This document shows, piece after piece, positions 1-13,442 of a stretch of 64,000 bases of DNA (positions within the stretch are counted from its first letter, which is position 1; each line of letters opens with the position of its first letter). The stretch comes from Myxococcales bacterium. GTDB taxonomy: Bacteria > Myxococcota_A > Polyangia > Palsa-1104 > JAEUJZ01. A program made the translations under genes and the position numbers. The notes below the pieces were generated by a model. That model worked only from the letters and a program-made list of their open reading frames with translations. It had not been told where the DNA came from and did not search any database. The DNA lies in assembly GCA_016794465.1 (NCBI GenBank), contig JAEUKA010000050.1, positions 42,166 through 106,165 of the forward strand. The letters are read 5' to 3'.

Positions 1-2
1 CG

Positions 3-926
3 CCGGACCGTCACGGCTTTTGCTCACTCGGGATCTCCGTCGATGTCGCGCGAGCGGCCAGCGACTGTGCCCGCATCCTGATCGCCCAGGTCAACCCCAA
101 CATGCCGCGCACCCACGGCGACGGACTGATCCACGTCAGCCGCCTGACCGCGATGGTCGAGTGCACCGATCCGCTGATCGAGTGTGTGCCCAAGACTCTC
201 TCGGCTGCCGAACGCTCGATCGGTCGCCATGTCGCCGGACTCGTCGAAGACGGCGCCACGCTGCAGATGGGCATCGGCGCGATTCCCGACGCAGTACTGT
301 CGGCGCTCGGCTCACATCGGCGACTGGGCATCCACAGCGAGATGTTTTCCGACGGCGTCATCGATCTCGTCGAGCGCGGCATCATCACCGGCGAGTCCAA
401 GAAGGTTCATCCCGGCGCTATCGTCGCTGGCTTTGCCATCGGCAGCCGTCGACTCTATGACTTCATGGACGACAACCCGATGGTCAAGATGCTCGACATC
501 GCCTACGTCAACGACACCGACGTGATCCGTCGCAACCCACAGGTCACAGCCATCAACAGCGCGCTCGAGGTCGACCTGACCGGCCAGGTCTGTGCCGATA
601 CGCTCGGCGGCAAGCAGTACTCTGGCGTCGGTGGGCAGATGGACTTCATTCGGGGCGCGGCGCTCAGTGAAGGGGGGCGACCGATCATTGCGTTGCCGTC
701 GGTGACTCATCGTGGTGAGTCGCGCATCGTTGCCATGCTGAAGCAAGGCGCAGGCGTGACGACGACGCGGGCCCACGTTCATTATGTGGTGACGGAGTAC
801 GGCGTGGCGATGCTCTATGGCGCCAGTCTGCGTCGACGCGCCCAGATGCTGATCGACATCGCCCATCCCGATCACCGTGAGTCGCTGTCGAAGACCGCGC
901 ACGAGCGCTTCGGACTGCTGGTGTAG
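3..926 (+). CDS. Acetyl-CoA hydrolase/transferase family protein (4-hydroxybutyrate CoA-transferase-like), 5' end outside the window
   Basis: The frame is open from the first bases and reads the family pattern from the start: S-L-G-I-S-V-D-V-A-R-A, then I-A-Q-V-N-P-N-M-P-R-T-H-G-D-G. Further on are a GIHSEMF segment, where the family's catalytic glutamate lies, a GQV...GVGGQMDF stretch and the C-terminal IAHPDHRESL block. These enzymes move CoA between acyl-CoA and a carboxylate (acetate, butyrate, 4-hydroxybutyrate) through a glutamyl-CoA intermediate in the cytoplasm. The exact substrate cannot be read from this fragment. Roughly the last 307 residues of an expected 430 or so are present. 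A clean stop lies 16 bases before the end of the convergent next gene. Confidence 0.9.
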   Translation, partial: PDRHGFCSLGISVDVARAASDCARILIAQVNPNMPRTHGDGLIHVSRLTAMVECTDPLIECVPKTLSAAERSIGRHVAGLVEDGATLQMGIGAIPDAVLSALGSHRRLGIHSEMFSDGVIDLVERGIITGESKKVHPGAIVAGFAIGSRRLYDFMDDNPMVKMLDIAYVNDTDVIRRNPQVTAINSALEVDLTGQVCADTLGGKQYSGVGGQMDFIRGAALSEGGRPIIALPSVTHRGESRIVAMLKQGAGVTTTRAHVHYVVTEYGVAMLYGASLRRRAQMLIDIAHPDHRESLSKTAHERFGLLV

Positions 927-941
927 CCGGTCGCGGCGCGC

Positions 942-1940
942 TTACTGCATCGAGCCTGTCGGTGGCAACAGCGGCTGTCCGGACTCGCGACTCCGCTCGA
1001 CCAGCACCAAGATCGTCAGCAGCAGCAGCAGCGCCGCCAGCGCCAGCCCCGCAATCACCCAGCCGAGCTTGAGCGCTTGTGGAGTCTGCGACGCCAAGCT
1101 CTGCCGTGACGCCGCCATCGAGAACATCGCCGACAGCGGCACATCGCCCTGCGGACTGCTGGCACTGCTCTGGGAGGTGGCTGCCGGTGTTGGACTACGT
1201 CCAGTCAGGCTGATCGGCTTGGCACTCTGGGTGCTGCCAGCGCGGGCAGCCAATCGACCCATTTGAGCGGAATCCGAGGGTAGATTCGACGGTGGATTCG
1301 ACGGTGGATTCGACGCTGGCCGTGGAGTCGTCGCCGGATGTTGGACTGAAGATGCGGCAGCAGGCTCTGGGTCGCGAGGAGCCACGACGACAGGCGCAGC
1401 GGGATCGACTGACAGCACAATCGGCTTGGCCTGGGTTGTGGACCGATCGGCGCGGACGCTCTCCAGTGGCTGGGGTCGCGAATCGGGCGGTTCCGACGGT
1501 GGCTGTGAGCCGGACTTGGCCTTGGCCGATCCCTGAGAGTCGGGCAGCGTGATCTGCGCCGCCGTCGCTGGTGGTTGAATGGTCGGCCCAATCGACAGCA
1601 TCGGTGGTACACCCGGCGGTGGGAGCTGGCGCGTCGGTGCGGTGGACTCTCCATCGGGCGCTGAGACAACCTGAAGCTGCGGGGCTCGGGGCGGCGCAGA
1701 CTTCGGGCGCTCCAAGCGATAGTCGGTGGCCGGACGCAGCGGCACCGGCAGCGAGTCATCGAGTGGACCCAGCTCCGAGACTGCTGAGAGCGGGCGCAGC
1801 GGGACGGGCAGGTCAAACGGCTCGGAGTGGATCGCCTCGGTCGGCAGGTCAGCGTGGCACTGCGGGCAGCGCCGAGGTTGCCCACTGTCCTGGGTTCGCT
1901 CGGGCTTTTGCACGTGGGTACACTGCGGGCAGACCTGCAT
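942..1940 (-). CDS. Zinc-ribbon protein with Pro/Ser-rich linker and one C-terminal TM helix, unknown function
   Basis: 332 residues. The N-terminus has two CxxC knuckles (C-P-Q-C and, after a short spacer, C-P-Q-C), a small zinc ribbon. A long low-complexity region rich in Pro, Ala, Ser and Gln follows, including N-P-P-S repeats made by a 12-bp DNA repeat near 1284-1320. Close to the C-terminus a hydrophobic segment of Leu/Ala/Val makes one transmembrane helix, with a short charged tail. The layout suggests a membrane-anchored protein with a cytoplasmic zinc ribbon. No enzymatic domain is visible and I do not recognise the family. It is transcribed divergently from clpA. Two other window proteins (28442-29446 and 32883-34661) also start with a zinc ribbon. 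Confidence 0.65.
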   Translation of the reverse strand: MQVCPQCTHVQKPERTQDSGQPRRCPQCHADLPTEAIHSEPFDLPVPLRPLSAVSELGPLDDSLPVPLRPATDYRLERPKSAPPRAPQLQVVSAPDGESTAPTRQLPPPGVPPMLSIGPTIQPPATAAQITLPDSQGSAKAKSGSQPPSEPPDSRPQPLESVRADRSTTQAKPIVLSVDPAAPVVVAPRDPEPAAASSVQHPATTPRPASNPPSNPPSNLPSDSAQMGRLAARAGSTQSAKPISLTGRSPTPAATSQSSASSPQGDVPLSAMFSMAASRQSLASQTPQALKLGWVIAGLALAALLLLLTILVLVERSRESGQPLLPPTGSMQ

Positions 1941-2078
1941 CTGGACCTATTTTTGTAGTGTATCCGCAAGGTCCACCGTCTGAATCGGCAAATTGGTGTG
2001 GGTATAGGTAGTCGCTGCGCTTTCGCTAGTGTGAACGAACTTTTCGGCAGGGGATGGCGACCGGGCGAGGGCGGGGTT

Positions 2079-4403
<2,325 letters not shown>

Positions 4404-4505
4404 AGATCACAAGGCAAGTCTTGACCTTGCTCTAAGGTGATGTTGAGCTTAAGAATCTGCGCTCAAGTTCCCATCCATGAGGCTCTCCCTAAGGACTTTC
4501 AGACC

Positions 4506-5153
4506 ATGATCGACCGCAAGACTTCAGGCTCGCTGCCACAGCCGGCCATGTCCTACATCATCCCCACCGTCGTCGAGCAGACCCATCGAGGCGAGCGCGG
4601 CTGGGACATCTACTCGCGACTCCTCAAGGACCGCATCGTCTTTCTCGGCACTCCCGTCGACGATATGGTCGCCAACACCATCATCGCGCAGCTGCTCTTC
4701 CTCGAGTCCGAGGACCCCGACAAAGACATCATGCTGTACATCAACTCGCCGGGCGGCCTGGTCACGGCGGGGATGGCCATCTACGACACCATGCAGTACA
4801 TCCGCTGCGACGTGGCGACAATCTGTATGGGCCAAGCGTCGTCGATGGGCTCGTTCCTGTTGGCGGGCGGCACCAAGGGCAAGCGGTACGCGCTGCCGCA
4901 CTCGCGGATTCTGATTCACCAGCCGCTCGGTGGCTTCTCGGGTCAGGCGACGGACATCGAGATTCATGCCCGCGAGATCCTGCGCACGCGCGAAAAGCTG
5001 ATCGAGCTGTATTCCTTCCACACTGGGGAGTCCCAAGACCGAATCCGTCGCGACATGGAGCGAGACTTCTTCATGAGCTCCAGCGAAGCGAAGGAATACG
5101 GCCTCATCGACGAGGTACTGGTCAAGAAGAAGGTCGAGCCGAAGGCGACCTAA
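4506..5153 (+). CDS. clpP: ATP-dependent Clp protease proteolytic subunit ClpP
   Basis: 215 residues, the normal size for the family. The serine-protease triad can be placed: Ser113 in QASSMGS, His138 in LIHQP and Asp187 in ERDFFM. The N-terminal signature IIPTVVEQ...[13 protein letters not shown] is complete. ClpP forms the tetradecameric barrel that degrades polypeptides delivered by ClpA or ClpX, both encoded next door. The start at 4506 has an AAGGA 11 bases upstream; an upstream ATG pair at 4437/4440 lacks a good ribosome site, and 4548 would also give the conserved core. The gene order clpA-clpP-clpX puts both alternative unfoldases around the shared peptidase. Confidence 0.95.
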   Translation: MIDRKTSGSLPQPAMSYIIPTVVEQTHRGERGWDIYSRLLKDRIVFLGTPVDDMVANTIIAQLLFLESEDPDKDIMLYINSPGGLVTAGMAIYDTMQYIRCDVATICMGQASSMGSFLLAGGTKGKRYALPHSRILIHQPLGGFSGQATDIEIHAREILRTREKLIELYSFHTGESQDRIRRDMERDFFMSSSEAKEYGLIDEVLVKKKVEPKAT

Positions 5154-5205
5154 GCGTCTCGGTCTGCGACTTTTTGATCCAAAGGAATTCAAGCTGAGGG
5201 AGTCG

Positions 5206-6437
<1,232 letters not shown>

Positions 6438-6441
<4 letters not shown>

Positions 6442-7823
6442 CTCGCCTCACTGGGAGTTGCGGCGATCCGCTGCGCCGTATAGACGTGCTGGCTGCCCGC
6501 AATTCCGCGCAAGTCTTCCACGGATTTTCGGAAACCTGACCAAGACGACCCGCTGCACTCCGCTTGAAAATCTGGGTCTAAAAAGACCTCTTCAGAGACA
6601 GACAGCTCATCGCTACGGGCCACGGTCTGGACGCGCGCGGCTTTGTTTACGGTGCGACCAAAGTAGTCGAGCTGCCCGTTCATGTTGACCATGATGGCGG
6701 GGCCTCTGTGCATGCCGAAGCGGAGATGGATCTGCTGCGCTGCGGGGACGGTCTGGTTGTACTTGTCGAGCTGCCGCTGAGCTTCATCGATCGCTCGCAG
6801 CGCAGCTCGGTTCGACAGGAATGACGCCATCACCGCGTCGCCAATGGTCTTGACCAGACGACCGCCGATCGACTCAAAGACTCTCTGGATGATCTCAAAG
6901 TGATCGCGGACCAAGTTGTAGGCCATCGGGTCCCCGATCTCTTCATACATCCGAGTCGAGCCGGTGATATCCGTGAACACCACCGTAATAGAAGACACTT
7001 GCAGACGCTCGCGTGCCGACAGAACGCGCTCTCCAAACAGGCGCTGATAGATTGGGTAGTGCAGAAGCTCAAGACCGCTCAGCCGACGTTTTAGCGACGA
7101 CAGAGGAATGTCTTCCAGCAGCACATTGCTGTGTACCCACAGTCCCGAGATCGGGTGGCCGACATTGCTGAGGACAAACTGAACTTGTCCTGGCCGCACG
7201 GTGACCGCGCTCGGAGTTAGTACTCTTCCAGCCTGCTGAGTCAGGTTCACGGACTGGGTTTCTTCGCTGGGTTCCCCCGCAACTTCAAGGACTCCTTTGC
7301 TGAGCGTCAGGGGACAATAGTAGCGGTACTGACCCGTCGGTAGCTGCTCCACAATGCTGACGGTCTTTCCGTGCGGACAGGCCACGCCTCCTATCGGTTT
7401 TAACACCGCAGGAGGAAGACAGATGGGAGGGAATCCCAGGTCTTCGATCGCGCGATTCAGACAGAACGTGACCTCGATTCGATCGGACAGATCGGCGCGA
7501 AAGGAAAACTCACACATCGGACAGGATGACTGCTCGCGCGCCTGCGCTACGGAAGCAAAGTGCTCGGTCAGCATGTTGCAGCGCGGACAGTGGACTTCCC
7601 AGCTGAGGTCAAACAGCTCGGTCTGGGTGCCCAGTAGGAATGCGTTTACCAGCGATTTTACGTCGAGCTGCTTGCTCTCTGCCACGCTGTACGGATTGAT
7701 CCGCAGCCGATCGATAGGTGAGCTCTCGGCAATCCAGCAAGCGAGTGAGTGTACGGTCGCCGCATCCACTTCCTGTAGCTGTGCCAGCCTGGAAAAACAG
7801 AGATCCAGCCGTTGCGTGTCCAT
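6438..7823 (-). CDS. Class III adenylate/guanylate cyclase with N-terminal sensor-like region
   Basis: 461 residues. The C-terminal cyclase homology domain starts at about residue 280: [10 protein letters not shown] carries the first metal-binding Asp, K-T-I-G-D-A-V the second, and [12 protein letters not shown] the Asn/Arg transition-state pair. It should therefore be able to make a cyclic nucleotide. The N-terminal part has two Cys pairs (C-P-R-C and, 20 residues later, C-P-M-C) that likely bind zinc, and resembles DUF5939-type regions found with such cyclases; this is family memory, not a search. There is no signal peptide or TM segment, so the protein is probably cytoplasmic. ATG 7823 is preferred over an in-frame TTG at 7838. 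Confidence 0.85.
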
Positions 7824-8059
7824 CGCTTGTGCCCCCAAGGAATCAGATGTGCCAGCCCGCTGACTACATCAGCGAAGATTGTAGCCAACTTGGTACGGAA
7901 GGAGCAGCAATTCGTGGTGTCGGCGGCAATCGTGGCCCGCACGCTTGGTGGGAAGGTTGAACAAACCGAACGCAGGGATCGGAAAGATCAACAGCAGCGG
8001 CTGGTCACGGTCGGCCACTATGGGAGCGTCCCATTCCCCCTGTACGGAAGGAGCGTCGG

Positions 8060-9298
8060 ATGCCCAAGCACGCCAAGGAGTCCGCCCCGAAAAAGGGAGC
8101 GGCGCCCTCCTATTCGCCAGCTGTTCAGCGGTCTGTTGATGCCAAGAAAGCATCTGCTGCGAAGTCGCTTGAGCCGTCGATGATGGCCAAGAACCTGCTG
8201 GACGTTCCTCTTCAGTCATCCGATGCGGAGGAGTCCCACACTGAGCTGCCGAGTGGTCTGCAAGCAGGACTCGAGCAGCTGTCCGGTCAGTCTCTTTCGG
8301 ATGTGAATGTTCACTACAACTCCTCGCGGCCAGGTCGGATCATGACGGCGGCCTATACCCAGGGCTCGAACATCTATCTTGGACCAGGGCAAGAGAGCTA
8401 CCTGCCGCATGAAGCGTGGCATGCGGTGCAGCAGAAACAGAATCGGGTGCGACCGTCGCTACAGCTCGGAGGCAGCTCTGTCAACCTGGACTCCCAGATG
8501 GAGTCAGAGGCGGACACGATGGGGGCCCAGGCAGCCAGTCTGGCGGGACGCTTGCCGTCGACAACTCAGGCCACGCACAGTGCGCAGCTGCTGGGACAGA
8601 CGGTGTCGAATCAAGCAAGTGCGCCGATTCAAGGTGCCAAGTGGGGCTCGGGCGGTGGGCAGCAAGCTCCATATAAGGAAGAGATTGACAATCCAAATCC
8701 AGATTATGTGTATAAATCAAATGAAATTGATAGAGAGTTAAAGAAATCACAGCCTTCTGCAATGTCAGAAATAATTGAACCATATGTGGCAGAATTTGAA
8801 CATGGACAAGGAGTGTCAAGAAAAGGTCAAGTTGAGAATTACAAATTCCAGACCTGGCAACAAAAGTTTAATGTATATACCGTTGATGATCGTCTGGCAG
8901 ATAAGACATTTTATTCAGCAACAATGGTGCCAACTGCTCTGTTGATTGCTGGCCAAAATGGTGGCGGATTTGACCCATCTAAAGGCGGTGGAGATCTGCA
9001 TGGTCCGCAGAGCATCAGTCAGTTCCTAAGTCGTGGATTCGTCTACTTTTCTCCGACGCAAAAGCTCAGCGTTGATTATATGGATAGTAAGGGAGTTGTC
9101 GATGAAAACGACCATAGAACATCCTATGTTGTTTTTGAATTAAAATTACCACGTGGCACTGAGTTCATTGTTGATCCGGAGATCCCTGGCGGCCTGCGGA
9201 CGACATCGGCAATTCCTCGTGAGAACATCACTGGATATTCGGTCTGGAAAAACAACAAACGAGAGCCGAATCAGATCATTGACGGACTGCTGACGTGA
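8060..9298 (+). CDS. DUF4157 (eCIS-leader type) polymorphic-toxin-like protein with variable C-terminal module
   Basis: 412 residues. Residues about 60-165 match the DUF4157 pattern: LPSGLQAGLEQLSG, a VHYNSS segment, AYTQGSNIYLGPGQ, a zinc-protease-like H-E-A-W-H at 117-121, then E-S-E-A-D (148-152). DUF4157 is commonly found at the N-terminus of extracellular contractile injection system cargo and other secreted toxins. After residue about 200 the DNA abruptly becomes AT-rich (about 8670-9170), so the C-terminus looks like a swapped-in effector module. That module loosely follows cholera-toxin-like ADP-ribosyltransferases (an F-Y-S start, a GFVYFSP strand, a V-V-F-E-L strand, an IPRENI end), but the canonical first-strand Arg is absent. 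Its activity is thus unproven. AAGGAG precedes the ATG. Confidence 0.75.
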   Translation: MPKHAKESAPKKGAAPSYSPAVQRSVDAKKASAAKSLEPSMMAKNLLDVPLQSSDAEESHTELPSGLQAGLEQLSGQSLSDVNVHYNSSRPGRIMTAAYTQGSNIYLGPGQESYLPHEAWHAVQQKQNRVRPSLQLGGSSVNLDSQMESEADTMGAQAASLAGRLPSTTQATHSAQLLGQTVSNQASAPIQGAKWGSGGGQQAPYKEEIDNPNPDYVYKSNEIDRELKKSQPSAMSEIIEPYVAEFEHGQGVSRKGQVENYKFQTWQQKFNVYTVDDRLADKTFYSATMVPTALLIAGQNGGGFDPSKGGGDLHGPQSISQFLSRGFVYFSPTQKLSVDYMDSKGVVDENDHRTSYVVFELKLPRGTEFIVDPEIPGGLRTTSAIPRENITGYSVWKNNKREPNQIIDGLLT

Positions 9299-10314
9299 TG
9301 CAGGTTGCCATCGAAAGCAAGCCATCGATCGATTTGATTGATGTTCTTGCGCAGATTCGTCGTCGGGTCATCGCAGTGGCGACCGCTGGCTGGCCAGAGC
9401 TTGGCTCCATTGCCGATTCCCTCTTTGCCAATCCACTGTCTCCGTTTGCGCTGCTGCCCATCTGTACCAGCCAAGCAGCTTCTGGACCCCTTGCGCCTGC
9501 GGTGCGGGCAGCGGCGGCTCTGCTGCTGATTGAACAGGGGATGCGCATCGTCGACGACTGTGCGGATGGGAGTGCTGCGGGGGCGGTGCACAGCAGGCTC
9601 GGAGTCGGTCGCGCCATGAATCTGGCGATGGCGTTTCAGACCTTGGGAGTTCGCGAGCTAGAGTCTCTGCCGATCGTACCGCGCCGTCGGTCAGCGATCC
9701 GGACGGACGCGTTCCGTTCGATGCTCGAGATCTGCCACGGTCAAGATCTGGACCTGCAGGCAGGAGCGCGCAGCCTGGCGGAATATCAGGTGGTGGTTGA
9801 GCGCAAGTCTGTCGCTGCCTACGAGTGGGTGGCCACAGTTGGGGCGATGATCGGGACGGACAGTCCTGCGCTGCTGGCCCGCTGTGCCCGCTGTGGCGGA
9901 GAGCTTGGCTGGATGGCGCAGATCCTGAACGACATTGCGGCAGTCTGGTTTCCCAAGCCGGGAGAAGAGCAGGAGTTCACAAAGCCCGGCTTCCCGGTGC
10001 TGCTCGGTCTACATCTGGATCACCCGCGCGCGCGTGCCCTTGCGCAGCTACTTCGCGACGGACCGCTCGATCGCCGGCAGCTCTGCGCCTTGCTCGATGA
10101 GCTTCAGGTTCGTCCTCGGCTTTTGACCATGGCGCTGGATCATCGCGATCGTGCCCTGGCTGCGCTCGCTCCTGAGCTTGACGGTGAAGCCCCTCGCGAT
10201 AATGGTCCGTCGGGGCTGCTGCGTCGGGTGCCGCTACGTCCGCAGGGAAGGCAGATCCTCACGCTGTGTTTGGACTGGCTGCTTCACGACGGAATCCGCC
10301 TGCTCGGCTCCTGA
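9298..10314 (+). CDS. Divergent polyprenyl synthetase (trans-isoprenyl diphosphate synthase fold) homologue
   Basis: About 338 residues. The first aspartate-rich motif is intact as D-D-C-A-D (86-90), and a GQDLDL segment (148-153) matches the family. The second motif is degenerate, Q-I-L-N-D-I-A-A (208-215), where active chain-elongating enzymes have Q..DD..D. The protein probably binds an allylic diphosphate but may not elongate chains normally. The ATG at 9298 shares its A with the TGA of the toxin-like gene (TGATG), so the two are translationally coupled; a GTG sits one codon upstream. ComQ of Bacillus is a known member of this fold that modifies the product of a neighbouring gene, which makes the pairing notable. 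A role with the DUF4157 protein is inference. Confidence 0.7.
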   Translation: MQVAIESKPSIDLIDVLAQIRRRVIAVATAGWPELGSIADSLFANPLSPFALLPICTSQAASGPLAPAVRAAAALLLIEQGMRIVDDCADGSAAGAVHSRLGVGRAMNLAMAFQTLGVRELESLPIVPRRRSAIRTDAFRSMLEICHGQDLDLQAGARSLAEYQVVVERKSVAAYEWVATVGAMIGTDSPALLARCARCGGELGWMAQILNDIAAVWFPKPGEEQEFTKPGFPVLLGLHLDHPRARALAQLLRDGPLDRRQLCALLDELQVRPRLLTMALDHRDRALAALAPELDGEAPRDNGPSGLLRRVPLRPQGRQILTLCLDWLLHDGIRLLGS

Positions 10315-10318
10315 CCAC

Positions 10319-13300
10319 TCACACGCGAGTACGGACCGTCACGGGGCTCCCGGCCACCAGTGCATAGGCCGCCGGGAACAGCAGCAGCGTGAGCAGCGTA
10401 GCAGTGATAAGACCGCCCACAACGACAGTGGCAAGCGGACGCTGGACCTCGCTGCCGGGAGCTTGGGACAGCGCCATCGGTAGGAATCCCAGCGACGCAA
10501 CCAGCGCAGTCGTCAGCACCGGACGCAGGCGCAGGCGCGCAGCTTGTACGATGGCCTCTGCCGGAGCCATACCGCCTGCTTCGAGTCGCCGACTAAACGC
10601 CACCAGCACCAGCCCATTTAGGACCGCGACCCCGAATAGCGCGATAAAACCGACCCCCGCCGAGATGCTAAACGGAATCTGCCGCAGCCACAGTGCCACC
10701 ACTCCCCCGACCGCCGCAAACGGGATGTTGAAGAAGACGAGGAGAGCCGGACGCACGGCGGAAAAAGCGAGCCACAGCAGAAAGAAGATCAGCGCCAGCG
10801 AAAGCGGGACCACCAATGCCAGTCGATTCCGTGCCTCCAGGTAGTGCCGGAACTGTCCGCCCCACTCGATGCGATATCCCGGTGACAGCGGAACCTGACG
10901 AGCGAGAGCGCCCTGCGCTGCGGAAACGGCAGACACCAGATCCTGGCCTTGGACATTGAACTCGACGATGAGACGGCGGGACTGCTGATCACGATTGACC
11001 GCTACCGGGCCTTCTTCGATCGCAAGATCTGCGACATCACCAAGCGGAACGACTTGTCCGGTCGTGGCTTTGAGAGGGAGTGCCCGCAGCGCATCCAGCG
11101 TCCCGTCGTACTGCACATCGAGCCGGACCATCAGATCGAAGCGGCGCTCTGCTTCCAAGACCGTTCCGGCGGGACAGCCCACCGCCAGCATCTGGGTGAG
11201 CTGATTCAGATCCTCAACGGTAAGACCATATCGAGCCAGCCGCGCCCGATCCGGATGAACCCGCAAGTAGCGCAGTCCGGCTATCTGCTCAACCCGGACA
11301 TCGACGGCTCCTTTCACCGTACGCAGCACCGCCGCCATCCGCTCTCCCAGCTCTTTGAGCTGTTCGAGATCCGGTCCATAGACCATCGCGGCTACGTCGG
11401 AACGAATCCCTGCGATCAGCTCGTTGGTGCGCATCTGAATCGGCTGTGAGAGTGAGATCGCAGCCTCGGGAACTTCTCTCTCCAGCAGCTCTGTGATCTC
11501 TGTGCCGAGCGCGGCCTTGGTGAGTCCTTTTCGCCACTGTGCGCGTGGCGTTAGCATCAGGTACACATCACTCTGCTCGATTCCCATTGGGTCAGTTGCT
11601 AGCTCGGGAGAACCTGCCCGTGCAACGGCATGCGCGACTTCAGGAATCTGCGCCAGCGCTTGCTGCATGCGTAGATCCACTGCCACCGATTCACTGAGTG
11701 CAATGCCAGGCAAGCGCCGGACTTCCAGGAGCAGATCCCCTTCGTCCAGCTGTGGAACAAACTCTGCGCCGAGCCGACTCCCGATACCGATTCCCATCGC
11801 CAGCAGGAGGACTCCCAGAGAGAGCGTGAAGACCCGACGGCGCACACTCCGCTCGCTGTGCGAAAGCAGGCGAGCATACCATCCCTGGACGATGCCGAAT
11901 CGGCCACCTTCATGACTCGTAGCCGCAGGTCGAAGCAGCAGACTGCACAGCACCGGAATGAGCGTCAGCGACAGCACAAACGCAGTCCCAAGCGCATACA
12001 GCACCGTCAGTGCCATCGGTGTAAACAGCTTCCCTTCCATCCCTTGCAGGGCCAAGATCGGGATGTACACGATGGCAATGATCGCTTCACCAAACACGGT
12101 CGCACCACGCACTTCCATGGTTGCGTCGCTTACGATCTGACAGCGCTGTTCCGCAGACAGCTCTGTGCCGCTGGCGCTGCGTGCTTCACTCAAGCGACGG
12201 ACCGCGTTTTCCACGATGATGACCGCGCCATCGACGATCAGTCCGAAGTCAATCGCGCCCAGGCTCATCAGGTTTCCCGATGCACCACGGGCATCCATCA
12301 CCAGCACCGCGCCGAGCATGGCGAGCGGAATGGTACACGCGACGATCAGACCCGCACGCAGATTCCCAAGCAGCAGGAACAGCACCAGAATCACCAGCGC
12401 GGCCCCTTCGGTCAGGTTGCGTAGCACGGTCGCAATGGTTCGATCGACCAGCGCAGAACGATCATAAAATGGCTCGATGCGAATGCCGGGAGGGAGTGAT
12501 GGACGCAGCGCATCGAGCTTGGCTTTTACGGCCTCTGTTACAGTTCGGGAGTTCTCACCGATCAGCATCATCGCCACCCCAATGGCCACCTCTCCTTGGC
12601 CATCCATCGTCGCTGCGCCGCGTCTCAGCTTGGGACCAAAGCGGGCCTCACCGATGTGTGCGATGGTGATGGGAACCCCTTGCGGAGTGGCTCCCACCAC
12701 AACGGTCCGCAGGTCTTCCAGACTGTGAATGAGGCCGGTCGTTCCGATGACAATCTGCTCGCGCGCGTGCTCGATATAACCACCACCGGCGTTGCGGTTG
12801 CTGCGTGAGAGTGCATCGACCACCTCGCGCACCGAGAGTCCCGATGCTTGCAATCGCCCGGCATCGAGCACGACCTGATACTCCCGGTTTTCACCCCCGA
12901 AGCTGTTGACCTCGACAATGCCGGGAACGGAACGCAGCTGCGGACCGATGTACCAATCGAGCGTCTCTTCTAGCTCCATCAAGGTGCGCTGTTCGCCGCG
13001 CACTACGAACTGAAAGATCTCACCAAGTCCCGATGAGATCGGCCCCAGCTCGGGCTTGCCGTATTCCTTAGGAACCGCATCTTCCGCTTCACGCATGCGC
13101 TCCGAGACGAGCTGCCGTGCAAAGTAGAGCTGCATGTCTTCGCGAAACACCACCGTCACCACAGAGACTCCGTACTTCGACAGAGAGCGGACCTCAGTGA
13201 CGCCGGGAACGCCTGACAAGGAGCGCTCCACCGGAATCGTTACATACTGCTCGATTTCGGTGGGAGACAGTGCCGGGGCAGCGGTGATCACCTGAACCTG

Positions 13301-13441
13301 GACGTTCGTGACATCGGGCACCGCATCGAGCGGCAAGCGCAGCGCAGCGCGAACCCCCAAGACCAACAGCAGCGCAGTGGCGACCAAGATCACGGCGCGA
13401 TTTCGTAGGGAAAAGTGAACGACTCCACTTAGGAATTCCAT
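10319..13441 (-). CDS. czcA: CzcA-type heavy-metal RND efflux pump, inner-membrane subunit
   Basis: About 1040 residues, standard for RND pumps, with the usual twelve hydrophobic helices and two large periplasmic loops. TM4, around residue 400, reads D-F-G-L-I-V-D-G-A, the DFG..DGA pattern of divalent-cation (Co/Zn/Cd or Ni) HME pumps; CusA-type copper/silver pumps have a different motif. It uses proton motive force to export metal across the envelope with its adaptor and outer-membrane partners, both encoded just upstream. The ATG at 13441 is one base after the adaptor's stop and follows a GAGGAGGAG ribosome site inside the adaptor gene. The exact metal is not determined by sequence. Confidence 0.9.
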   Translation of the reverse strand: MEFLSGVVHFSLRNRAVILVATALLLVLGVRAALRLPLDAVPDVTNVQVQVITAAPALSPTEIEQYVTIPVERSLSGVPGVTEVRSLSKYGVSVVTVVFREDMQLYFARQLVSERMREAEDAVPKEYGKPELGPISSGLGEIFQFVVRGEQRTLMELEETLDWYIGPQLRSVPGIVEVNSFGGENREYQVVLDAGRLQASGLSVREVVDALSRSNRNAGGGYIEHAREQIVIGTTGLIHSLEDLRTVVVGATPQGVPITIAHIGEARFGPKLRRGAATMDGQGEVAIGVAMMLIGENSRTVTEAVKAKLDALRPSLPPGIRIEPFYDRSALVDRTIATVLRNLTEGAALVILVLFLLLGNLRAGLIVACTIPLAMLGAVLVMDARGASGNLMSLGAIDFGLIVDGAVIIVENAVRRLSEARSASGTELSAEQRCQIVSDATMEVRGATVFGEAIIAIVYIPILALQGMEGKLFTPMALTVLYALGTAFVLSLTLIPVLCSLLLRPAATSHEGGRFGIVQGWYARLLSHSERSVRRRVFTLSLGVLLLAMGIGIGSRLGAEFVPQLDEGDLLLEVRRLPGIALSESVAVDLRMQQALAQIPEVAHAVARAGSPELATDPMGIEQSDVYLMLTPRAQWRKGLTKAALGTEITELLEREVPEAAISLSQPIQMRTNELIAGIRSDVAAMVYGPDLEQLKELGERMAAVLRTVKGAVDVRVEQIAGLRYLRVHPDRARLARYGLTVEDLNQLTQMLAVGCPAGTVLEAERRFDLMVRLDVQYDGTLDALRALPLKATTGQVVPLGDVADLAIEEGPVAVNRDQQSRRLIVEFNVQGQDLVSAVSAAQGALARQVPLSPGYRIEWGGQFRHYLEARNRLALVVPLSLALIFFLLWLAFSAVRPALLVFFNIPFAAVGGVVALWLRQIPFSISAGVGFIALFGVAVLNGLVLVAFSRRLEAGGMAPAEAIVQAARLRLRPVLTTALVASLGFLPMALSQAPGSEVQRPLATVVVGGLITATLLTLLLFPAAYALVAGSPVTVRTRV

Positions 13442-13442
13442 G

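Noticed and set aside
8020..8034. Small inverted repeat ATGGGA-GCG-TCCCAT before the DUF4157 gene
   Set aside because: A 3-base loop and short stem give weak support; no T-run.
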